Below, in pieces: positions 46,392 through 56,088 of a stretch of DNA of 64,000 bases. Where the stretch lies: NCBI GenBank assembly GCA_038146785.1, contig JAYQSI010000005.1:62001-126000 (forward strand), in the 5' to 3' direction. The position numbers and the translations under genes were made by a program. The stretch's first letter is position 1. Each line of letters begins with the position of its first letter. The DNA is from VMDJ01 sp038146785 (GTDB lineage: Bacteria > Pseudomonadota > Gammaproteobacteria > Chromatiales > Chromatiaceae). The notes beneath the pieces were generated by a model, which was given only the letters and a program-made list of their open reading frames with translations, searched no databases and was not told the DNA's origin.

Positions 46392-46781
46392 TTAAGGTAG
46401 ATGCACAGGCTCTGGTGCTACCCAACCTTCTTTACGATGCTCAGCAACCACTTTGGTGTAGACGCCGCCACGCACATTAAAGTCAGCGGTTAAACGCATG
46501 TAACGCGGATTGGTTGCAGCAACAAGATCGCCCAAAATTTGATTGGTCATCGCTTCGTGGAAGCCGCCTTCGTCGCGGAAAGACCAGATATACATCTTGA
46601 GAGCTTTGAGCTCGACGCACTTTTCATCTGGGATGTATTCCAACAGCAGCTCAGCAAAATCTGGCTGGCCGGTTTTTGGGCACAAGCAGGTGAACTCCGG
46701 CATGCGGATACGAATGGTGTAGTCGCGGCCTGGATTTGGGTTATCGAAGGTTTCTAGGTCTTTGCTTGGAACTGATCCCAT
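46392..46781 (-). CDS. queF: 7-cyano-7-deazaguanine reductase, short type
   Basis: QueF reduces preQ0 to preQ1 with NADPH in queuosine synthesis. This is the 129-residue unimodular form. It has the catalytic Cys motif FTCLCPKTGQPDFA, the QueF-family ELKALKMYIWSFRDEG and the substrate Glu/His region GGFHEAMTNQI. Other que genes are not in the window. Confidence 0.96.
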   Translation of the reverse strand: MGSVPSKDLETFDNPNPGRDYTIRIRMPEFTCLCPKTGQPDFAELLLEYIPDEKCVELKALKMYIWSFRDEGGFHEAMTNQILGDLVAATNPRYMRLTADFNVRGGVYTKVVAEHRKEGWVAPEPVHLP

Positions 46782-46970
46782 GACACATCTCTATGAATTA
46801 CAACAGGTTGCGGAGTATATCGGAACCACTGCCTGAGTGTGCGCTCTAGAGACCTAAACAGCTGAGTTTTTTCGGGTGGTTTTTAGGCTTGCGAAAAGGG
46901 CTGAAAAAGGTTCGATTTTGACCGCCATTTGCTTGTCCGTGACAGGTCCATTCGGGTATCTTTACCGGCT

Positions 46971-49900
46971 ATGCGACTAGAAAAAATTAAACTCGCGGGC
47001 TTCAAATCTTTTGTCGACCCGACCACTGTTCACTTCCCCTCAAATCTCGTCGGAATCGTCGGTCCAAACGGCTGTGGTAAGTCGAATGTTATCGATGCGG
47101 TACGTTGGGTTATGGGTGAAAGCTCAGCCAAAATGCTGCGTGGCGAATCGATGGCGGACGTCATCTTTAATGGTTCGACAAGCCGTAAGCCAGTGGGTAC
47201 AGCCAGTATCGAATTGGTGTTTGATAACAGTGATGGCGGTGCTGGCGGTCAGTTTGCGCAATACGCTGAGATCTCGGTAAAGCGCCAAGTGACCCGTGAT
47301 GGTCAGTCGCTGTATTTCTTAAATGGTGTGAAGTGTCGTCGTCGCGACATTACCGATCTGTTCTTAGGTACCGGTCTTGGACCTCGTAGTTACTCGATCA
47401 TCGAGCAGGGCATGATCTCGCGCATCATTGAAGCGCGTCCTGAAGAGTTGCGTGTTTACTTAGAAGAAGCCGCAGGTATCTCAAAGTACAAAGAGCGCCG
47501 TCGCGAAACCGAAAATCGTATTAAGCACACCCGTGAAAACCTTGAGCGTTTAGATGACTTGCGTGAAGAGGTTGAGAAGCAGTTGGTGCGTTTAGAGCGC
47601 CAAGCAGCTACCGCTGAAAAATACAAAGTCCTGCGTGACGATGAGCGTCGCTCACGAGCTGAATTACTTGCGTTACGTTTGACCTCAATGCGTGAAGATG
47701 TTGAGCGTCATGATCGTAAGATTGCAGAACAACAAAATGCGCTTGAAGCGGTAGTCACTGAGCAGCGTGGTGTTGAGTCTGAAATCGAATCACAGCGTGC
47801 GGCGCACCTTGAGGCGAATGATCACTTTAATCAGGTACAAGGTCAGTTCTATTCGATTGGTTCTGAGATTGCGCGTTTAGAAGAGGCGATTCAGTTTGCG
47901 CGTGAACAACGTCGCCAACAAGAAGCTGATTTAGAACAAGCGAAGCATGCGTTGAAAGAAGCGCAAAGCTTGAGTGAGCAAGATAACAGCAAGCTGCAAG
48001 AGTTAGCTGATCAGCTAGAAAAAGATCGCCCAATGCTCGAAGAGATGCGTGCAGCCGAAGAGGCGGCGCGTCAGACCTTGCAAGATGCTGAACATGCGAT
48101 GCAGAAGTGGCAAAGCGAGTGGGATGAGTTCACGGCAAAGTCGAATGAGCCTTCACAGCAAGCTCAGGTTGAGCGCACCCGTATCAATCACATTGAGCAG
48201 CAAGAGCAGCAGCTGAAGCGTCGCATTGATCGCAATCGTGAAGAACAAGAGCGTTTAGGTGATATCACTCTAGAAGCTGAGATCAAAGAGTTACAGCGTC
48301 GCGAAGAAGAAAGTGCATCTGTCGTTGAGTCTGCGCAGACGCAAGTGACCCAAGCGCAACAACAGATTGAGCAAGCGCGCGATCAGATTAACGAGCAGCA
48401 ACAAAAGCTGAATGAGTCACAATCTGAATTGCAAACCTTGAGTGGTCGTTTGTCTTCTCTCCAAGCATTGCAGCAAGCGGCAAAAGGTGAAGATAACGAA
48501 GCCTTGAATAGCTGGTTATCAAGTAAAGGTTTAGAAGCGTCATCGCGACTACTAAATACCATCGAAGTCGATTCTGGCTGGCAAACGGCTGTAGAGGTGG
48601 CTTTAGGTCATCACTTGCAAGCGGTGGTTGTCGATGATTTGAATGGCTTTGGCCAAGATGTCGAGGCAATGGCTAAAGCGGGCGCTAAGTTGTTTGCAAC
48701 ATCGGCATCTGCAGGAGCGGCGGTTGCAGGTTCTTTGGCGGAAAAGGTTAAAGGTCCTGCGGGCTTGCAGCATTTATTAGGTTCTGTGTTGTGTGCAGAT
48801 GATGTGCAAAGTGCTTTAGCGAAGAGTGGTTCCTTACAAGCAGGTCAGTCTTATATAACGCCTCAGGGAGCCTTGGTGGGTCAGGGCTGGCTGAGTCTTC
48901 ATCGCAGTGATTCTGAGCAAGACGGTGTGTTGGCACGTGAGCAAGAGATTCGTCAGTTAACCCAGCGTGAGCAAGATCTTGGTCCTGCTATTGCAACATT
49001 ACAAGAAACGCTAAACGCTGCACGTGAAGCGTTAAAAGCAGCGGAGTTTGAGCGCGATCAAACGCAACAGAAGCGTGATGCAGCGAATAAGCAGCTAAGT
49101 GATGTGAAGTCATTGCTGAGCGGTAAGTTGGCGCGTGCTGAACAGATTCAACAGCGTGTTCAAGGCTTGGTTGAAGAAGGCAATGACTTAGCTGAGCAGT
49201 TAGCCCAAGGCGACAAAGACATGGAAGCGGCGCGTAGTCGTTTGCATGCAGCACTCGCTGAGGTGGATCAGTTAGGTAAGAAGCGTGACCAGATGAGTGC
49301 TGAGCGTGAGTCGCATCGTGGCTCGCTTGATCGAGCGCGTGAAGCGGCGGCCGTAGCACGTAATAAACTGCATGAAGTGCAGTTGCGTGTTGAATCGACG
49401 CGGACATCGGAAGACTCATTGCGTTCGGGTATCGATCGCATGCACTCGCAAGTTTCACAATTGAATAGCCGTGTTGAAGAGCTCACTAAAATTTTGGGTG
49501 ATGGTGCATCACCGGTGGGTGAGCAACAGCTTGAGCTTGAGCAAAAGCTTGCTGCTCGTGTCGACGCTGAGAAAGCGCTTGGCGAAGCGCGTAAGCAACT
49601 CGAAGCGATTGATCATCGCTTGCGTGAGTTAGAGCAGGGTCGTCATTCTATTGAGCAGCGCGTGCAAGACGAGCGCAGCAAGTTGGATGCGGCGCGTATG
49701 GCTCGCCAAGAGGTTGTGGTTCGTGGTGGCACGATTGAAGAGCAGTTGGCTGAAACCGGCTTTGAGCTGCAGGTGTTGATTGATGAGATGCCAGAAGAAG
49801 CGAATTCGCAAAGCTGGCAGAACAAAGTTGAAGATCTGGCAACACAGATTCAGCGTTTAGGTCCAATTAATTTGGCAGCGATCGATGAGTTCAAAGAGCA

Positions 49901-50471
49901 AAGTGAGCGTATGGATTATTTGAATCGTCAGAACGCTGACGTGACCAAATCGCTGACGACGCTTGAAGAAGCCATCAAAAAGATCGACCGTGAAACACGT
50001 ACTCGCTTTAAAGAGACCTTCGATAAAGTGGATAACGGCTTTAAGACCTTGTTCCCGAAACTCTTTGGTGGTGGCCATGCCTACCTTGAGCTAACCGGTG
50101 AAGATCTGCTGGATACAGGTGTGACCGTTATGGCGCGTCCACCAGGTAAGCGTAACTCGAGTATTCACTTGTTATCGGGTGGTGAGAAAGCGATGACGGC
50201 GGTTGCGTTGGTCTTCTCGATCTTCCAATTGAATCCATCACCGTTCTGTATGCTCGACGAGGTCGATGCGCCGCTTGATGATGCCAACGTTGGTCGCTAC
50301 TCGAATTTGGTTAAAGAGATGTCTGAACACGTTCAATTCATCTTTATTACCCACAATAAAGTGACAATGGAGATTGCAAATCAGCTCTCAGGTGTCACTA
50401 TGCAAGAACCAGGTGTATCTCGACTCGTATCTGTCGACATTGAAGAGGCGGCCACGATGGCGGCACTTTAA
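46971..50471 (+). CDS. smc: Chromosome condensation ATPase SMC
   Basis: A 1166-residue SMC protein: N-terminal ATPase half (Walker A VGPNGCGKSN, near residue 32), coiled coil (about 170-510), hinge (about 520-650), return coil (about 670-1000), and C-terminal half with signature LLSGGEKAMTA and Walker B FCMLDEVDAPLDD. It compacts and separates chromosomes, usually with ScpA/ScpB. ATG 46971 begins the conserved MRLEKIKLAGFKSFVDP. Many gammaproteobacteria use MukB instead; this one keeps SMC. It is followed by zipA after 21 bases. Confidence 0.97.
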   Translation: MRLEKIKLAGFKSFVDPTTVHFPSNLVGIVGPNGCGKSNVIDAVRWVMGESSAKMLRGESMADVIFNGSTSRKPVGTASIELVFDNSDGGAGGQFAQYAEISVKRQVTRDGQSLYFLNGVKCRRRDITDLFLGTGLGPRSYSIIEQGMISRIIEARPEELRVYLEEAAGISKYKERRRETENRIKHTRENLERLDDLREEVEKQLVRLERQAATAEKYKVLRDDERRSRAELLALRLTSMREDVERHDRKIAEQQNALEAVVTEQRGVESEIESQRAAHLEANDHFNQVQGQFYSIGSEIARLEEAIQFAREQRRQQEADLEQAKHALKEAQSLSEQDNSKLQELADQLEKDRPMLEEMRAAEEAARQTLQDAEHAMQKWQSEWDEFTAKSNEPSQQAQVERTRINHIEQQEQQLKRRIDRNREEQERLGDITLEAEIKELQRREEESASVVESAQTQVTQAQQQIEQARDQINEQQQKLNESQSELQTLSGRLSSLQALQQAAKGEDNEALNSWLSSKGLEASSRLLNTIEVDSGWQTAVEVALGHHLQAVVVDDLNGFGQDVEAMAKAGAKLFATSASAGAAVAGSLAEKVKGPAGLQHLLGSVLCADDVQSALAKSGSLQAGQSYITPQGALVGQGWLSLHRSDSEQDGVLAREQEIRQLTQREQDLGPAIATLQETLNAAREALKAAEFERDQTQQKRDAANKQLSDVKSLLSGKLARAEQIQQRVQGLVEEGNDLAEQLAQGDKDMEAARSRLHAALAEVDQLGKKRDQMSAERESHRGSLDRAREAAAVARNKLHEVQLRVESTRTSEDSLRSGIDRMHSQVSQLNSRVEELTKILGDGASPVGEQQLELEQKLAARVDAEKALGEARKQLEAIDHRLRELEQGRHSIEQRVQDERSKLDAARMARQEVVVRGGTIEEQLAETGFELQVLIDEMPEEANSQSWQNKVEDLATQIQRLGPINLAAIDEFKEQSERMDYLNRQNADVTKSLTTLEEAIKKIDRETRTRFKETFDKVDNGFKTLFPKLFGGGHAYLELTGEDLLDTGVTVMARPPGKRNSSIHLLSGGEKAMTAVALVFSIFQLNPSPFCMLDEVDAPLDDANVGRYSNLVKEMSEHVQFIFITHNKVTMEIANQLSGVTMQEPGVSRLVSVDIEEAATMAAL

Positions 50472-50492
50472 TCAACCGTAAGGGGGATAACG

Positions 50493-51545
50493 GTGAGCTC
50501 AGATGAACTAAGACTGCTGCTATTAGGACTCGGTGTTCTTTTGGTTGTTGCGATCTATGTTGCTGACAAACTGAAGCGTGGTGGCAAATTAAAGATGCCG
50601 CGCAAACTCGAGGAAGTCGACGAGAACGATCATTTTGACGATGACCTAGCGGGTGATGTTGGTGAGGTGCGCGTAAAGTCTGAGCCAACGATAACGGATG
50701 CCTTGCGTGGCGAACCGCTTGTTGAAGAGCCTGTTCCAGAAGAGGTTGTTGATGAGCCTTTGCTGAAAGGTGAACCATCGTTTGAAGACGAGGTTGAGCT
50801 AGGTAAAGCGCCAGAGCTAGAGCCTGAGATTTTAGCTGAGCCACCGGTTATCACTGATATTGATCCTGCTGACCTTGTGTCTGAGGAAGAGGCTAAAGCA
50901 CAGGATGAAGCTGAGTTCACGCTATCCGGTGAAGAGCCGGTAGCGCCTGAGTTACCGATTCATCTTGATCCAGCACCTGCAGAGCCAGTTGTGCCCAAGA
51001 TGCCTGAGTTTACGGCTAAGCCGAAAGAAGAGTCTCAGTTCGCTTTGGATTTTGATTTTGCTGCGACAGAAGATGAGCCTGAGGTTGAGCCTGAGGTGTA
51101 TGAAGACAATCCTGATCTGCCGAAGAAGATTGTGCAGATCAATGTGATGCGCAAGAGTGGTCCTTTTAGTTTGGCTGAGATTCAGCGAGCAGCGAAAGAG
51201 GTCGACCTGCATTACGGTGAGATGGGTATCTACCATCGTGAAACCGCGGCGAAACACACCTTGTTTAGTATGGCGAGCATGGTTGAGCCGGGCACCTTCC
51301 CGCAGGGCAAGAAAGCAGATTTTGCTACCCCAGGGTTAACTTTATTTGCGCAGATACCAGGGCCGCGAGATGGCATTGCGGTGTTTAGCGATATGTTGAT
51401 GACGGCCGAACGTATGGCGACCATGTTGGATGCGGTGTTGTATGACGATACGCGCAGTAAGCTCACTCGCCAGAGCATTGATCACACTCGCGACAGTATC
51501 GCTGAGCATTTACGTAAAGTGGCTATCCTTAAAAACAAACGATGA
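50493..51545 (+). CDS. zipA: Cell division protein ZipA
   Basis: An inner-membrane anchor that tethers FtsZ at midcell. The 350-residue protein has an N-terminal membrane helix (about 5-25), a short basic patch, a long acidic Pro/Glu-rich linker (about 40-205), and the C-terminal FtsZ-binding domain (about 210-345, with VMRKSGPFSLAEI, LFSMASMVEPGTF). GTG 50493 has a GGGGG ribosome site. Its stop overlaps the ligA start. Confidence 0.93.
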   Translation: MSSDELRLLLLGLGVLLVVAIYVADKLKRGGKLKMPRKLEEVDENDHFDDDLAGDVGEVRVKSEPTITDALRGEPLVEEPVPEEVVDEPLLKGEPSFEDEVELGKAPELEPEILAEPPVITDIDPADLVSEEEAKAQDEAEFTLSGEEPVAPELPIHLDPAPAEPVVPKMPEFTAKPKEESQFALDFDFAATEDEPEVEPEVYEDNPDLPKKIVQINVMRKSGPFSLAEIQRAAKEVDLHYGEMGIYHRETAAKHTLFSMASMVEPGTFPQGKKADFATPGLTLFAQIPGPRDGIAVFSDMLMTAERMATMLDAVLYDDTRSKLTRQSIDHTRDSIAEHLRKVAILKNKR

Positions 51546-53767
51546 GTGATTTGTTCGCTGAAGAAGCGCGCGCAGAAGAGCTACGAAAGCTACTGCAATA
51601 CCATAACCATCGTTATTACGTTCTCGACGACCCCGAGATCCCTGATATTGAATACGACAAGCTGTTGCGTGAGTTGCAGCAGATTGAAGCGGATCGACCT
51701 GATTTAAGAACCATTGATTCACCAACTCAGCGTGTGGGTGGTGCAGCACTGGATGCCTTTGAGCAGGTCACTCATGTGATTCCGATGTTGTCATTAGACA
51801 ACGCCTTTGATGACGATGAGTTTGCAGCGTTTGATCAACGAGTCAAAGACCGACTGAGTAGCTCGGCGACTGTGCGTTATGCCGCAGAGCCAAAGCTAGA
51901 TGGTTTGGCGATCAGTTTGCGTTATGAACAGGGCGTATTGGTTCAAGCCGCGACGCGCGGCGATGGTACAACCGGCGAAAATGTGACGGCAAATGTGCGC
52001 ACCATTGGTTCTATTCCGTTGCGCTTGAGTGGCGATGATTATCCTGAGGTGCTTGAGGTTCGTGGCGAGATTTTCATGCCTAAAGCCGGCTTTGACGCAT
52101 TGAACGAACGTCAGCGCGCTAAGGGTGAAAAGACCTTCGCCAATCCACGCAATGCTGCTGCAGGATCGCTTCGACAGCTCGATTCAAAGATTACCGCGAC
52201 ACGTCCCTTGGCGATGTATTGTTATGGTTTAGGTGAAGTCGTCGGGCATCCCATGGCGTCATCCCAATCTGAGAATATGCGCTTGCTCGCACAGTGGGGT
52301 TTGCCAACATCACCTGAGCTTAAGGTGTGTAAAGACAGTGCTGAGTGCGCTGCTTATTTCGCGTCAATTGGTGAGCGTCGCGACAGCTTGGCCTACGACA
52401 TTGATGGCGTGGTGTTTAAGGTCGATCAGGTTGATTTACAAAAGCAGCTCGGTTTTGTCGCGCGTGCTCCGCGATGGGCGATTGCACAAAAGTTTCCTGC
52501 GCAAGAGCAATTGACTTTGCTTGAAGCGGTTGAGTTTCAGGTCGGACGCACAGGTGCGCTGACACCTGTTGCACGATTAAAGCCGGTGTTTGTCGGTGGT
52601 GTCACCGTCAGTAATGCAACGCTACACAACATGGATGAGATTGAGCGTAAAGATATCCGTGTTGGCGATACCGTGATTGTGCGTCGCGCTGGTGATGTCA
52701 TTCCTGAGGTTGTCTCAGCAGTGCTGTCAGATCGACCTGATGATGCGCAGCCTATTCACATGCCTGAGCAATGCCCTGTGTGTGAGTCGCAGGTGGTGAG
52801 AATTAGCGGGGAGGCTGTAGCGCGCTGTACTGGCGGCTTGTTCTGTCAGGCGCAGCGTAAAGAAGCAATTAAACACTTTGCCTCTCGTAAGGCGATGGAT
52901 ATTGATGGCTTGGGTGACAAGATTGTTGAGCAGCTTGTCGATGAGCAGCTAATAAAAGATCCAGCCGATTTGTTTGCTTTAGATGTGTCCACTGTAGCCA
53001 AGCTTGAGCGTATGGCTGAGAAGTCAGCGTCTAATCTGATCTCAAGTTTAGATAAAGCTAAGCACACCACCTTGCCGCGCTTTTTGTTTTCGCTCGGTAT
53101 CTTGGGGATTGGTGAAACCATGGCAATGAATATTGCCAACACCTTGGGCTCACTTGAGGCGGTACAAAAGCTGACGTTACACGACTTGGTCGAATTGAAG
53201 TTATCCCAAGCTAAAGCCTTCTTGAAATATGCATCAGCTTTACCCAAAGAGTTGCGCGTCTCCATGATGCAGCCGCCGATGGATTTGAAGTGGTGTAGCA
53301 GTGCGCACATTGAATTGCTTGCTGAGCGATATGATTCAGTCGCTGATTTACTCAAGCAGTCGCCAGAGGCGTTAGTTAATCAACCAACCATCAATATCGA
53401 AGGCTTAGGCGATGTGCTTGCTGAGAAGCTCGTGATGTTCTTCCGTCAGCCGCATAACCAAGATGTTTTGAATAAGCTGATAGCCGCTGGTGTGCAGTGG
53501 CCTGCAATCGAGAAGGTGGATGTATCTGACAGTGAGCTGGCCGGCCTGTCATTTGTGCTGACGGGCACCTTATCGCAACCGCGTGATGCGTATAAGGCGC
53601 GTTTGTTAGCGGCTGGGGCGAAAGTGGTGGGTAGTGTGTCGAAGAACACAAATTACCTGGTTGCAGGTGAGTCTGCCGGTTCCAAGCTAAGCAAGGCCGA
53701 ATCGCTTGGTGTGCCTGTATTAGATGAAGCGGCTATTGAGGCTATGTTGGCCAAAGCCGGCGTTTAG
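51542..53767 (+). CDS. ligA: NAD-dependent DNA ligase, with extra HhH-region segment
   Basis: Seals nicks between Okazaki fragments. The 741-residue protein has the NAD-binding Ia domain, adenylation lysine in AEPKLDGLAIS (about 115), TRGDGTTGENVT, the OB fold, a four-Cys zinc finger (CPVCESQ, CTGGLFCQ), helix-hairpin-helix motifs and a C-terminal BRCT domain (LSFVLTGTLSQPRDAYK). The usual length is about 670. The excess is a segment of roughly 65-70 residues (about 545-615) inside the HhH domain that seems to carry a second SLEA-like unit (ERYDSVADLLKQSPEAL). The four-base ATGA overlap with zipA implies coupling. Confidence 0.95.
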   Translation: MSDLFAEEARAEELRKLLQYHNHRYYVLDDPEIPDIEYDKLLRELQQIEADRPDLRTIDSPTQRVGGAALDAFEQVTHVIPMLSLDNAFDDDEFAAFDQRVKDRLSSSATVRYAAEPKLDGLAISLRYEQGVLVQAATRGDGTTGENVTANVRTIGSIPLRLSGDDYPEVLEVRGEIFMPKAGFDALNERQRAKGEKTFANPRNAAAGSLRQLDSKITATRPLAMYCYGLGEVVGHPMASSQSENMRLLAQWGLPTSPELKVCKDSAECAAYFASIGERRDSLAYDIDGVVFKVDQVDLQKQLGFVARAPRWAIAQKFPAQEQLTLLEAVEFQVGRTGALTPVARLKPVFVGGVTVSNATLHNMDEIERKDIRVGDTVIVRRAGDVIPEVVSAVLSDRPDDAQPIHMPEQCPVCESQVVRISGEAVARCTGGLFCQAQRKEAIKHFASRKAMDIDGLGDKIVEQLVDEQLIKDPADLFALDVSTVAKLERMAEKSASNLISSLDKAKHTTLPRFLFSLGILGIGETMAMNIANTLGSLEAVQKLTLHDLVELKLSQAKAFLKYASALPKELRVSMMQPPMDLKWCSSAHIELLAERYDSVADLLKQSPEALVNQPTINIEGLGDVLAEKLVMFFRQPHNQDVLNKLIAAGVQWPAIEKVDVSDSELAGLSFVLTGTLSQPRDAYKARLLAAGAKVVGSVSKNTNYLVAGESAGSKLSKAESLGVPVLDEAAIEAMLAKAGV

Positions 53768-53843
53768 TCGTTTAAATCCTGAATTATTTCAGTCTTGGTG
53801 CATATGCCGATGTTCTCTCCTCACATTCCATAAGGAGAGATAA

Positions 53844-54095
53844 ATGAAATTACTCAAAACACTGTCAATCGCTAGCGTGATGGGTGCTATGGCGCTCTCA
53901 GGTAACGTTCTTGCTGATAATGTTTGTAAAGGCATGGCTGAGAATGATTGCGCTGCATCTAATGCTTGTCGTTGGGTTGATTCGTATAAGCGCAAAGATG
54001 GCCGCGACGTACAGGGCTATTGCCGTAATGCACCGCGTAATATGAAAGATATTTCAGGCATGCTCGACAGCATGAAAAAGCCAGCAGATTCTTAA
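53844..54095 (+). CDS. Small secreted four-cysteine protein
   Basis: An 83-residue protein with a clear signal peptide (MKLLKTLSIASVMGAMALSG, cleavage after VLA) and a short mature part with four cysteines, probably two disulfides: VCKG, DCAAS, ACRWV and YCRNA. The pattern C-x7-C-x5-C-Trp-Val then Gly-Tyr-Cys-Arg is distinctive, but I know no function. AAGGAGAG precedes ATG. It is an independent gene between ligA and a terminator. Confidence 0.75.
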   Translation: MKLLKTLSIASVMGAMALSGNVLADNVCKGMAENDCAASNACRWVDSYKRKDGRDVQGYCRNAPRNMKDISGMLDSMKKPADS

Positions 54096-54120
54096 AACAT
54101 TATTTGGCTTCTTTTTAGTA

Positions 54121-54162
54121 AGCCGACTTGTTATCGTTAAGCGGTAACTTGTCGGTTTTTTT
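54121..54162 (+). terminator. Terminator ending exactly at the antiporter start codon
   Basis: CCGAC plus GTTATCG pairs with CGGTAAC plus GTCGG (54123-54136 with 54142-54155), followed by seven T (54156-54162). The ATG of the next gene begins at 54163. Confidence 0.85.
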
Positions 54163-55332
54163 ATGCCTACTGATTCGATTGTTTTTACTGTTTTCTTGAT
54201 ATTCACCGGTGCGGCTCTAGTGGCCACATTGGCGTTATATGCGCGGCAATCTTTGTTGGTCGCTTATATCTTCCTCGGCGCATTGTTAGGTCCGTGGGGT
54301 TTGGAGTTGGTTTCCGATGCTGAGCTGGTTCGTGAGACCGCAGAGTTTGGCATTATCTTTTTGTTGTTCTTGTTGGGTTTGAATCTTCAGCCTCAAGAGC
54401 TTTTTCATATGGTGCGCAAGACCACGTGGGTCACTGTATGGAGTAGTTTTTCTTTTGCTGCCTTTGGTTTTGCCATAGCAATGGCCTTTGGGTTTAGCGT
54501 GGCAGAATCATTACTGGTTGGTGGCGCTGCTACTTTCTCCAGCACGATTATTGGCTTGAAGTTGCTACCAACCACGGTTCTGCATCATCAGCGAAGTGGT
54601 GAGGTAATCATCAGTATTTTGCTGTTGCAGGACTTAATCGCGATTTTCTTGCTGATCTTGGTGCAAAGCGTGGGGGCGGGTGATGTTTCTTTGATGGCAT
54701 TGCTCAAGCCACTCGTTATGTTGCCGGCATTGATGGGTGTGGTGTGGCTTGCTAACCGATACATCTTGTTGTTTTTGATTGCTCGCTTTGATCGCATTCA
54801 GGAATACGTCTTCTTATTAGCCATCGGTTGGTGTCTAGGTATCGCGGAATTAGCGATGTTATTTGGCTTGTCTGCTGAGATCGGAGCCTTTATTGCAGGC
54901 ATCACGTTGGCGAGTAGTCCCATCGCACTATTTATTGCAGAAAGCCTAAAGCCGTTGCGTGACTTCTTCTTGGTGCTGTTCTTCTTCTCGTTGGGCGCCG
55001 GGTTTGATTTGTCACAGATTAACGATGTTCTTTTACCTGCGGCCTTATTGGCGGTTGGTTTGATGCTGTTAAAGCCATGGATCTTTAAGAAGCTGCTTCT
55101 AGGTATCGGTGAGTCTGAAAAGCGCTCACATGAGGTTGGATACCGTTTGGGTCAGATGAGTGAGTTCTCTTTGCTTGTGGTTGTTTTGGCTGTTGAGGTG
55201 GGCGCGCTCAGTGCTAAAGCATCTTATATGGTGCAACTGGCAACCTTGATGACCTTCTTGATCTCGTCTTATCTAGTGGTTGCGCGTTTCCCAACACCGA
55301 TTGCGGTTAAGGATGAGTTAAGACGCGATTGA
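54163..55332 (+). CDS. CPA2-family cation/proton antiporter, membrane domain only
   Basis: A 389-residue integral membrane protein with about twelve helices of the Kef/NapA type: FLLFLLGLNLQPQEL, GGAATFSSTIIGLKLL, EIGAFIAGITLASSPIA and RLGQMSEFSLLVVVLA. Unlike the protein at 22022-23998 it has no RCK domain, so gating must differ. It probably exchanges Na+ or K+ for protons. The ATG comes directly after a terminator T run and has no ribosome site, so either read-through with weak initiation occurs or the true start is downstream (a TTG or GTG in the first helix). Confidence 0.85.
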   Translation: MPTDSIVFTVFLIFTGAALVATLALYARQSLLVAYIFLGALLGPWGLELVSDAELVRETAEFGIIFLLFLLGLNLQPQELFHMVRKTTWVTVWSSFSFAAFGFAIAMAFGFSVAESLLVGGAATFSSTIIGLKLLPTTVLHHQRSGEVIISILLLQDLIAIFLLILVQSVGAGDVSLMALLKPLVMLPALMGVVWLANRYILLFLIARFDRIQEYVFLLAIGWCLGIAELAMLFGLSAEIGAFIAGITLASSPIALFIAESLKPLRDFFLVLFFFSLGAGFDLSQINDVLLPAALLAVGLMLLKPWIFKKLLLGIGESEKRSHEVGYRLGQMSEFSLLVVVLAVEVGALSAKASYMVQLATLMTFLISSYLVVARFPTPIAVKDELRRD

Positions 55333-55368
55333 TCTCGCGCTTTTGTTTGACGTCGGTATCATGTCGTT

Positions 55369-56088
55369 ATGTCAAAGCAAACACCGAAAGATTCTTATGT
55401 GATCCATCCAATCGGTAGGGTGGAGTCTCCTTATGCTGAGAAATTTGGTACGCCCCGTCAGCCTGGTTTAGTTAAGGCGGCTTTGGGTAAGTTATGTTTA
55501 TCTGCCGATTATGCAAAAGCTGAGGCGTTAGAAGGTCTAGAAGGCTTTTCTCATCTTTGGGTGATCTTTGTATTTGATCGTTGTGATGGTCAGGCGAAGC
55601 TATCGGTGAGGCCGCCGCGTTTAGGGGGCAATGCCAATATCGGTGTGTTTGCCAGTCGCTCGCCGTTTCGACCGAATAATTTAGGGCTATCGGTGTTGAA
55701 GATCGAATCGATAGATAAGCAGCGTGGTGTGATTACGGTCAGTGGTCTAGATCTCGTGAATGACACCCCCATTATTGATATCAAACCTTACGTGCCGTAT
55801 GTCGACGCAGTGTTGGATGCGGCCAGTGGTTTTGCTGAGGGCGCCCCAACTGAGATAGCGGTAGTGTTTGATGAGAGCGCTAATCAGCAGTTACAACAAT
55901 TGCCAGATGGCGATGCGTTAAAGCAATTAATCGAGCAAACATTGGGGTTTGATCCACGACCTGCGTATAAAAAAGAGAAGACCGATGAGCAGGTGTATGG
56001 CACTGCGTTAGGTGCTTGGAATGTGCGTTGGCAAGTGGAGCAAGAGCACATCCGTGTGCTGACACTCGAGCCTTATTCAGTAATTTGA
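55369..56088 (+). CDS. trmO: tRNA (N6-threonylcarbamoyladenosine37-N6)-methyltransferase
   Basis: TrmO (TsaA/YaeB) uses SAM to methylate t6A37 of tRNA-Thr. The 239-residue protein has the beta-barrel YaeB domain: VIHPIGRVESPYAEKFGTPRQ, GLEGFSHLWVIFVFD, RPPRLGGN, SPFRPNNLGLS and DIKPYVPYVD, then a C-terminal extension. Its 3' end overlaps the convergent DUF1244 gene by 16 bases. Confidence 0.94.
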   Translation: MSKQTPKDSYVIHPIGRVESPYAEKFGTPRQPGLVKAALGKLCLSADYAKAEALEGLEGFSHLWVIFVFDRCDGQAKLSVRPPRLGGNANIGVFASRSPFRPNNLGLSVLKIESIDKQRGVITVSGLDLVNDTPIIDIKPYVPYVDAVLDAASGFAEGAPTEIAVVFDESANQQLQQLPDGDALKQLIEQTLGFDPRPAYKKEKTDEQVYGTALGAWNVRWQVEQEHIRVLTLEPYSVI

